A DNA stretch of 53,822 nt, from the NCBI GenBank assembly GCA_003550305.1, contig QKYT01000170.1, positions 143,711 to 197,532 on the forward strand. The letters are read 5' to 3'. Under the pieces are notes generated by a model. That model did no database searches. It saw nothing but the letters and a program-made list of their open reading frames with translations, and was not told where the DNA came from. This document shows positions 45,417 through 53,822 of this stretch, one piece after another. Position 1 is the first letter of the stretch. The number at the start of each line of letters is the position of its first letter. The position numbers were made by a program, and so were the translations under genes. This DNA comes from Glomus cerebriforme. Taxonomy: Eukaryota; Glomeromycota; Glomeromycetes; Glomerales; Glomeraceae.

Positions 45417-46170
45417 TTATTTTTTTTTTGGTTTAAAATTTCCGGAAATAGGAAAAACCATAGCCATTCCATCGCAAATTTGATTTTCACCAATATTAAT
45501 TTCAGAGGCTATTTGACGAGCTTTCTCTTCATTCTCATAAATACCAATTAATTGACCATCTGATATTACGACAAAATTACTTAGATCTACATTACGAAAA
45601 TGTCCTTCATAAAGTGCCTTAAAAAATGTTATAACATTTTTTGCTCGATAAATTTCGTTAAGATTGTTTTTACCAGATGATTCATTAGGTTTATTAATGT
45701 TTTTATTATGATTTGATTGATTTGGAGTTATTATTTTGGAGGATGATTTATTAGAGGTCGAAGATATTGGAGTATATGGAAGCATTAATCTTGGTTTCAA
45801 TTCTTCTAATTCTTCTTCGTCTATAGGTGTATGATAAAAAAAAATTAATAATTTTCGCGACAAAAGTTATTATCATTCACGTGAAAGCCAAAGAATAACA
45901 CGAACAAAAAAGAGTTTTTATAATTACCTGTAAGATCGATTATTTCTTGTTCGATATTACACATTTCGTCCGTATCTGTATCTTTATTAGAAAATAAAAA
46001 TAATAGAAATGATTAAATTTGCTAACTAACAAATTGTTAATATCTTTTAAAAGAATAAAAAAAAAAAAAAGTTATCATTTACCAAATTCTGAACTTTCTT
46101 CTAAAGATAAATTTTCGAGTTTTTCTAATATATAATTTGAAGAAAAATCCTTTTTTTTTTGAAAATTCAT
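45417..46170 (-). CDS. hypothetical protein, 181 aa
   Basis: Exons 46170-46083, 45981-45928 and 45820-45417, phase-consistent. Family not recognised. The N-terminal 90 residues are acidic then Ser/Asn/Lys-rich and probably disordered (TDTDEMCNIEQEIIDLT resembles a SUMO-interaction-like acidic/hydrophobic patch; this is speculative). The C-terminal 85 residues look folded: NVITFFKALYEGHFRNVDLS, NFVVISDGQLIGIYENEEKA, RQIASEINIG and GMAMVFPISG. The 'VVISDGQLIGIYENEEKARQIA' stretch, quoted here only in part above, has the strand-turn-strand-helix order seen in small DUF5678-like domains. It ends with a basic KPKKK tail. Confidence 0.65.
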
Positions 46171-46381
46171 TTATTGTCTCAAAAAAAAAAAAAAGCGAGT
46201 TGGAAATCTTAGTAAAATGGGTCAAATTTATATTCAATTGTCGATCCGATCGTGGGTACCGATCGCGCCTTCAATGATTTATTTCATAACGGAGATGTAC
46301 ATTGAAGACCATTTGTGATACAATTTGCACTTTTAACTTTTAAAATAATAAAATAACGATAATAAAAAAAAACAAGGAATA

Positions 46382-47059
46382 TTATGTAGTTTTATTCTTG
46401 CTTTCTATATCTTTGTAACTTGATTTAACTAATAGTGTCCCAATCACGATCAAACTTGCTCCAGCCCACCATTGTAAAGAAAGCATTTCGCCAAAAATAA
46501 TATTTCCCAAAATTGCCTATCAAAAAAAAAAAATAATAATATTAATTAATCATTTTATTCTATTTACAAATTATTTAAAATCACAAATTTATTATTATTT
46601 TAATACTTACCGTCATACAAAAATTTGTCGCACTATTCAATATTGTTACCTGAAGAGATGATGATGATTTATTCAATGCTTTAGTGAAGAATGTCCACAT
46701 CAGTGCGTTGCATATAAAAATTGATCCAAAGCAAAAAATACGTATGAAGTACATGATCTTATTGGATTCGGGTATTTCCGTAATTATGAAAAAATTTTAG
46801 AAATCAGGATCACAATAAGAATAAAAAGATTCTTATTTAAATAAAAATTATATATTACCCAATTTGTATCTTCCTTAATTTCGTTTAAAATTTCCTTACA
46901 ATTAAATGTCTCATTTCCAATCACATTACATAAATATTGCACAATTAAGAATGTACGAACATCGGTAAAAAGCTTTGCAAATACTGAAGCTAATGCAGCA
47001 AATGTACCTGATAATATCGAAAAGGAAACAAATGAATTTGAAATTTCATTCTTATTCAT
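46382..47059 (-). CDS. TMEM42-like membrane protein (DMT/EamA superfamily), 160 aa
   Basis: Exons 47059-46859, 46757-46611 and 46516-46382, phase-consistent, giving 160 residues (TMEM42 is about 159). The protein is a half-size relative of drug/metabolite transporters with about four or five membrane segments: FSILSGTFAALASVFAKLF (residues 12-32), FIRIFCFGSIFICNALMW (70-88), VTILNSATNFCMTAILGNII (about 102-122) and WAGASLIVIGTLLV (about 132-146). Signatures are MWTFFTKALNKSSSSLQVTI, ATNFCMTAILGNIIFGE and WWAGASL, the EamA repeat pattern. The substrate is unknown for the family. The exon 2 acceptor (AATAAG, 46758-46759) lacks a strong pyrimidine tract but gives an uninterrupted family match. 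Confidence 0.8.
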
Positions 47060-47488
47060 GGTGGTTTTCAGTAATCGAGATGTACAAATAGCTAAGAATG
47101 ATTTTATAGAAAATCCACGATTTCAAAAATGATCACAAAATGCATGTAATTCTTAATCATCGATGAGACCATGTTTTGTCGATTTCGAATTACATTACTT
47201 ATATAAATTTAAATTTAGTCACGTGAATATCAATTTGATAGTGGTCACTGGATATTCATTTGTGACGCGATAATCATAGCATTAAAAAAAAATAGTAATA
47301 TTATTACAACAATACCAAATTAAAGTTCCTATTAATTCATGTTAAGGAAAAAAAAATAATATATTATTTTTTTTTTCGTTTTTCTTTTTAATAAATATAA
47401 TTATCTGTTATTATAAAAATTTTAATCTATTAATAAAAAAAAATTACAAAATATCATAATTTTATATATTTTGTAGAAATTATATAAT
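47060..47488. other. intergenic between SEC21 3' end and TMEM42-like start
   Basis: AT-rich, with GTCACGTGAA (near 47218) about 160 bp upstream of the TMEM42-like start and long T-runs near the SEC21 stop. It should contain the promoter of the TMEM42-like gene and the 3' end of SEC21. Confidence 0.45.
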
Positions 47489-50400
47489 CTATACAACTGC
47501 TCCGATAACAATACGACTAATTTCTTCACTTGAAGATCGGACGGATAATTCCATCGTAACCCCTGAACTAGGGGCAAATGTCATTCGATTCTTTGCCAAT
47601 AGTTTTATACCACCCAAAAATGTTCCAGAAAGCATTAATGTATGTACACTTGATGATGTTGGTGTTCCACTGTTTTCAACTGGACTCATTCCAAGAAGTT
47701 CAATTAAAGTTGCACAAGCAGCTACAAAAAAAAAATATTATTAAATAACAAATTCTTATCATATTAAAATAATGTAAAAATTGTGTACTATACCTTTCAG
47801 ACTCTTTGATGCAGTCAAAGCAAATGTTTCTACAACTTCTCCATCTTTTCCCATATCGTCCCATGCACTTGAGAAGTCACTTATATAAGTTGGAAGAATA
47901 TAATCACCAGTAACTATCTCGATATCTTCAACCTAATCAAAATTCATTTTATTAATACGTATTTTGTAATTCACAGATTATTAAAAAAAGGATATTGCTC
48001 ATACCAAGTATTCATCATCATAACCTCCTTCATCAGCTTCTCCAGTAGATGGATCACAATCTTTAACCAAAAACTTGAGAGTATTAGAGAAACTACCCAG
48101 TGCATATTCTTCAGGATTTGTTCTCTTAAATGCAACATATACAGATCCAGGTTGATCATATGGCAATTTTGCTGCTGCAATTACAAACTCCTCCACCAAT
48201 GAACCATCATCTGATTCTGGTTGCATAACCACAGTAACATTCTCCAATAACTGATCATTTAACGTATTAGTAACAATAAACTATTAAAATAAAGAAGTTT
48301 ATCAAAAGAATTTTATTATATGAGTTAATAAAGGATTAGTCAGAATGAAAAAAAAATCTTTATAACAAATATATATATATATATATATATTTTTAAATAC
48401 CTGAAATACTATATGTTCTTTAAACATATGTTTAACACAACTGACAACATATTCTGTCTCACTTTCTGTAAGATCAACAGGTTTGATGCTACTTTTAAAT
48501 AAGGGCCCGAATGCAGCGATCTCTGGAATCTGTTCAAGCTGTTGAGAATAAATTTGCTGTTGGTCTACGCCTGGAGTAGGAGTAGCATCTCTACTTGTAG
48601 AAATAGCGGTTGCACCAGTTGAAGCAATAGCCGATGATGTTCCGATTGTTTGTATTGATGCAAGGTCAAAGCTTCTAGGTTTCAAATTCTCAGCTTCTGC
48701 TTGTGCTTTAGTAATTTTTGGTACAGCAGAAAGATCAAATGGTTTTTCTGATGACTCTGGATTACTAACATATTGTACAAGTTGTCTTTCAAGGGCAGCG
48801 AGTGAATATGTAGAATCTAATAATGATATGAATATAAATGAAATGGTACAAGTTTTATAACTTTGTAAAGTCAAATATTTCGTTAAAATCTAACCATCTT
48901 TGACATATTTTTCAGCACATTCTTTATCATCAATGAGCTTCAAAAATAGTATAGCTCTATCTCGAACTTCATCATCATTATCATCCAAACATCTATATTC
49001 ACCCCCCAAAAAACCCGAATTAATAAGTTAATAACAATAAATGAAACATTTTCATATAAAAAAAATATATATATATAATCCCACCTTGTGAGAAGCACCT
49101 TGATACTCTTTTTAACTTCTGGATCTTCTACACTTACGCCAAATTTAGCAAGTGCACTAACAGCAGCAGCTCTTACGATAGAATTCTCTAATATAACACG
49201 ATTATATATATAACGGATGTACTTTGTAGGAGTAGCTGTCTTCGGACCCTCAACTCCAAGCAAATGAAGAACACGAACAGAAAGTTTGGTAAATTCACAA
49301 TCTTCAATGAATTCACACAAATGAGCCAAAGCTATATATATATATATTAAAAGGAATTTAGTTTCTAATTTACATATATATGATTTGAAATGATTTTTTT
49401 TAAGATTTACCAGCTTCTTTTGATTCTGGTATGAATTTGACTAAATCAAATATAGCCTCAACTACTGCTCGTTTAAATTCGTAGCCACCCTCATCCCTCA
49501 ATACTCCAGATAAAAAGCTGAGCATCACTACTTGTTTCGTGGGAAATTTAAGGCATAAAGAACGTATCGCGTCAACGACAATCACCTTGAATTCATCTGA
49601 AATTTCAGACATGAATCCTGTAATTTGTTTCATTAATCGATCAACACTGGCTTCATTGCCTGTCTAAATAATTCAATTATAAAAGATATTATGAATTTAA
49701 TTTAAATTTTTTTATATTTTAAATTTTATCGAAATCAGTAAAGAAAAAAAAAAAAAATTGCCTTTAATAAAGTAGTTATAGCAAAAGTTGCTACACTTCT
49801 ATTTTGATCAGTGATTAAAGTTTCCATATCCAAATTACAAGGTTGAACTGCAGTTGGATGAACCATGGCCAATTTATTGAGTGTACGAATTGCGGCAAAT
49901 CGAAGGGTAGATTTTGGAGAGGATAGGAAAAGTTGCAAAACTAAAATTTAAAAAGATTTATTATTAGAAATTCATATGAATAATAATTTCAAAAATATTA
50001 AAATATTTGAAAAGAAAAATTCTTACCATTAACAGCTGGATATAATTCTTTACTTGTTACGTCCTTAATATTACATATTGCTTTTGCTGATTCGAAACTT
50101 ACAATGTCACTCTTATGACGCAACCATACCTCCAAAAGGTCATACATTTGCTGTCGTGAACTAAAATAAAATATTAATAATTTAATCATGTAATTCAATA
50201 TTCAAATAAAAAAAAAATTTTACTCACTTCGGATCTTCATCTAAAATTTTAGCAGCGTATCTGATCAACAAACAATAAGCAAAAGAATTACGTAAAATTC
50301 CACTAGAAGAACCAAAAGTTCCTCGACCACTACCAGCTAATTGTTGAATTAATTTTGTTACAGCCATACGATCATGCTGTCGAATCATATATAAGAGACC

Positions 50401-51632
50401 TAATGCATGATATTGACTAATGTTGCTTGATGATGGTTGCGAATTATAAGAAGATCCACTTGATGAAAAGGATGTTAGGTATGAAGATGCAGTACCAACA
50501 ATTGATGATGGTTTAGAATTAATAGCTTCATTAACCTCATTGGCCCATCGTTTGATTACATCTTTACCAGCAGGAAATAAATGATAACTAGAAACCATTG
50601 CTGCGGATGATATTGATGGAGTTTTATCAACAATAGCTGCTTTGAGAAAACGTTCAACACTTGGAAGCATTGAAGCCTAAAATTTAACACAAAAAATAAT
50701 TAAATTTAATAAATAAATAAATATAATATATATATTTTTTAATCCATCTACTATCTATACTATATAACCATTTTAAGTTAATATAATTAATATTTACATC
50801 TATAACTTTGCAAAGTGCTCTTATAGCATTTGCTCGGTAGATAACTTCAGATTTTGGTTGCATGTCCTTCATCAAACTACTAGTAACCATGATTACATCT
50901 TCAGCAATGGTTGATAACTCTTTAATGACCAAGTAAACCATTTGCCGAAGAGCGATCTATAATTATAATAATCAAAGATTCATATTAAAATTTATAAAAA
51001 CATATGATGAATTTTATTAAAGCAAATAAAAATTATATTTTATTAATTGATAATAGATATTTTTTTTTTTAAAAAAAAACTTACATCTTTAGATTGAAAA
51101 AGTTTAGTTACACTAAAGAACAACTCTGTAGCTTCGGTGGTTGCCATAGGCTCACCGAGGTATAATAAATATATTATCTTTGTGAGTAAGAGACGACATT
51201 TTCTTGGAACTATTGGAGTTTCATTAAAAACGCGAGCCTCTTGAAGTACGGTAGACTTATCAAGATGATAAAAAATACCCAAATCCCCTGTCAAAAAATA
51301 AGGAGTTACAATAAACTAATTTCAATAATTGATCAATCATCAATTCATATATAAATAATTCTCGAATAATAAAAAATCCTAAACATTTTATTATTGAAAA
51401 ATTTTTCCAAAATTTTAATTCAATACAAATCAAATTGAATCTAAAATGTTTTAACACAAGAAATAAATTTACCAAACTCTAAAAAACGATCTATTTTTAT
51501 AAATGCTCACTCTAAATTTTTTTTTTTTTTTTAATAAAAAAATCTCAACGAGACTGGATTGAAATTAGAAATTTTATATTCAAAAAAAGAATAATATTCA
51601 CCTGAATCTTCGTCCTTTTTTGATAAATTCAT
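47489..51632 (-). CDS. SEC21: coatomer subunit gamma (SEC21/COPG), 938 aa
   Basis: Thirteen exons: 51632-51602, 51287-51085, 50956-50798, 50676-50228, 50160-50027, 49940-49762, 49663-49411, 49331-49085, 48992-48895, 48816-48401, 48280-48005, 47932-47794 and 47721-47489. Phases agree and the length matches yeast Sec21 (935). Gamma-COP is part of the COPI coat that buds vesicles from the Golgi to the ER. Seen: [20 protein letters not shown] and [10 protein letters not shown] at the start of the adaptin-type helical trunk (to about residue 590), [75 protein letters not shown], a Ser/Thr linker (about 620-690), and the appendage domain from [20 protein letters not shown] to the C-terminus. Intron 6 (49761-49664) begins with GC rather than GT. 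Confidence 0.95.
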
Positions 51633-53822
51633 TAAATTAAACTGAAATTTAAAATAATTTTTTTTTACAAGTATAAGAAAAAAAATGGGTGCTTTGAAAA
51701 AAAAGATGAACACAAGTGTAACCAAATGATATAACGTGTTGATCAATCATTCGGAGGTCATGAGATGCTAAAAACGTGATTAAAAAAAAAAAATGATAAA
51801 CTTCAAAATCAGTAAAATCAATGATAATCAAATAAAATATATACTACCCTCCATAGATCACTTTATGATTTTTATGATACCATGTCTAATTAGATCAAAT
51901 TTACCTTTTTTTTCTTCATATTTTTCTTCTAATAGTATAGATTTTTCTTATTTCCCTTTATCTCACAGTTTATAAGGTAACAGCCAGTGCTTATCTAAAA
52001 AGATAAGAGGTACTACCAGGGCATAACACTTAGCTTAAGTATAGTTAGAATAATTATCATTTTGTTTTATTTTAATTTGTATTAGCGATACTCAACTTTG
52101 TACTTTGTTAACTAAAAAAAAAAAAAATAATAAAATAAAATAAAATAAATAAAATTCAAATAATGCAAATAATGATATAGATTACGCGTTTATTTTATTT
52201 GTAATTATTATTTGTAATTAATTAACTTTTAATTTAACTTATAAAGACTTAATTAACTCTTAAAAGGGCTATTAATAGATTAATATCAATCTTTTTTAAT
52301 CATAGATCTTCTTGATATGAAAGTTAGCTTTGAGTTTTTATGGTTAAGTATTTGATTTTTTTTTTTAAAAAAAAAAAAAAATTTAAAGATAACAATAACA
52401 ATAACAATAATAATATATTATTCTCAAAATTTTAAATGATTATGTGTGTATATGTACATATAAAATCTACGTGCAACAATCCAATTACAAAAAGAAAATT
52501 TATTTGAGTTTAGTGCCAAGACCCGAGTTATATATTAGAACCATATATTTGATATTGGAAAGTTATTAGATTGGAGTATTTTTTTTCTTTTGATAAAGCC
52601 GAAAAAGCCGAATCGGAATCAAAGATCCGTATTTTTAAACCAATAGTTTTAAATGATCTGTATACATTTAATAACCGAGACCTATTGATTACAAGTGCGC
52701 ACAAAAAAAGTTATGTGAGAAATTCTAAATTTTTCATATTCTCGCGCATTTCACATAAAAAAAAAAAAAACTTCTTATTCTCTAATATAGGAAGTAATGA
52801 ACAACTATAAACTATATTTATATAATATTAAATGAAAAAAAAAAAAAAAATGATGAAAACCATATTTTTGTCTTACCATAATTCATTCCATTTTAGAATA
52901 TGTTTCATCTATAGTCATTGTTGTTTATTTATCCGTAATATTATTCGCCCATTGTGCCTATAATTATTATATTGTCGATCGATCACGTGATTTAAATCTT
53001 GCATCTCTGAGTCCATATATGGTCAATCATACAATTAGAGCTCTTTTTTTACCATTTACGCGGTATTTCAAGGTCCTTGTTACATAAACTATTCTCGTAA
53101 CATTCATATTATGCACTACATTAACAATTGGTTTTAAGATTTTCAGGAAGATCATCATCATTTTTCTTTTCTTTTCTTTTTATTTGTGATTCCAGAAATA
53201 ATTTTTCGGATTTATTAAACAAACAAGCGAACTTCGAACCTTATCGTTTACAATGTCTCATATACATTATAATGTAATCGCGTTTATTACATTTGTATTA
53301 AAAAGATTTCGGCCGATTTGAAGAAAAAAAACTTTAGAATTATTGTGTGTGTTTTTTTTTTAATTCTTTTTGTGAAACTAGAAACTAATCAATTATTATT
53401 ATCTTAAATAAGATAAAACTTTGTAATCTATTAAAGTTAACAACAATATTATTATCATTATCTGAAAAGAATATATATTTTTTTTTACAAATCTCTTATC
53501 TTTACTTTTTGAAATCGGACCCGGACCCAGTGTTTAGGAGTCGGTTTTGAAGAGATTTTTTTTTTTTTGGCGTAAAAATTTTATTTTACACAAATTCAAA
53601 CAAATAAATCACAGCATAAATAATTCTTATAACCAAAAAAAAAGTATTACGTCTATCATCCAAAAAAAGTTATAGTTAAGTTTAACCCCATGAATCCCAT
53701 GGTTTAGTGTTCGACATAAATGACCTTAATTAAGTCATGATGATCCCCCAATTTTAAAATAACGCGAAAAAATGGACCCTAATTTAAAAAAAAAAAAAGG
53801 TGATGTTAATTTATTTTAAATT
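51633..53822. other. upstream region of SEC21 and AT-rich spacer to window end
   Basis: No gene recognised on either strand. Contents: homopolymer runs, an (AAAAT)n tract near 52130-52155, an (AACAAT)n-like tract near 52388-52415, and a TCACGTGA site within CGATCGATCACGTGAT (near 52975-52992). The SEC21 promoter is expected just right of 51632. A 79-codon plus frame at 52571 has no family features. Confidence 0.45.

Noticed and set aside
52571..52810. 79-codon plus frame
   Set aside because: Lys/Phe/Ser-rich with poly-Lys from an A-run; no neighbouring exon or family match.
1..53822. TCACGTG/CACGTGA boxes at about 7746, 8016, 30510, 44951, 45880, 47218 and 52983 as a regulon
   Set aside because: Several lie in repeats or intergenic DNA with no consistent distance to starts; enrichment was not calculated.
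1..53822. tRNA, rRNA or CRISPR arrays
   Set aside because: I saw no tRNA B-box/cloverleaf, no rRNA-like sequence and no regularly spaced identical repeats. A covariance-model search would be decisive.

Overview
The window is AT-rich, intron-rich fungal nuclear DNA. Introns are short (about 60-120 bp) GT-AG introns, and long poly-A/T tracts separate the genes. The best guess for the organism is an arbuscular mycorrhizal fungus of the Rhizophagus (Glomeromycotina) type. The main reasons are a tyrosine-kinase-like gene with the N-terminal 'RWC..C...HF...F..WTSG...DKFIRETQ' module I associate with the large kinase families of these fungi, a divergent HMG-box protein, and a heavy load of decayed P-type and hAT-type DNA transposons. 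This is inferred from family recognition, not from a database search.

Layout. 1-2987 (minus): most of a P-element/THAP9-type transposase gene that runs off the left edge. 3665-5374: two convergent unknown single-exon genes. 5400-11000: AT-rich repeats, including a small element whose terminal inverted repeats are nested palindromes. 11020-11990 (minus): exosome subunit RRP46/EXOSC5. 12235-16000: palindrome, poly-A-tailed retroelement relic and a second copy of a large AT-rich repeat with a 48-bp minisatellite. 16149-20703: a complete but decayed hAT element with matching terminal repeats and a perfect 8-bp target-site duplication. It sits inside an older, unrelated transposase relic whose pieces lie on either side (16015-16148 and 20712-21450). 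21880-26100: tandem repeat, retroelement relic and low-complexity DNA. 26117-27178 (minus): HMG-box-like protein. 27200-31880: low-complexity DNA with an assembly gap inside a duplication. 31885-32975 (plus): kinase pseudogene. 34462-36410 (minus): kinase gene with an internally duplicated, partly decayed N-lobe.

The right third is a compact housekeeping block: D-amino-acid oxidase (36961-38783, plus), sorting nexin SNX3 (40108-41027, minus), a Dpb3/POLE4/CHRAC-type histone-fold protein (41275-42331, minus), spliceosome factor CWC25 (42992-44737, plus), an unknown protein (45417-46170, minus), TMEM42-like membrane protein (46382-47059, minus) and coatomer subunit gamma SEC21 (47489-51632, minus). 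For all multi-exon genes I placed the splice sites by eye. For every complete multi-exon model the exon lengths sum to a multiple of three and the phases agree at every junction; the edge-truncated transposase keeps phase at each junction I could test.

The genes do not form a pathway. The notable biology is in the mobile DNA (nested insertion, an accessory SANT/Myb-like reading frame within the hAT borders, nonsense changes that look like C-to-T/G-to-A decay) and in the kinase gene, where two copies of the regulatory module and N-lobe end at the same exon boundary.
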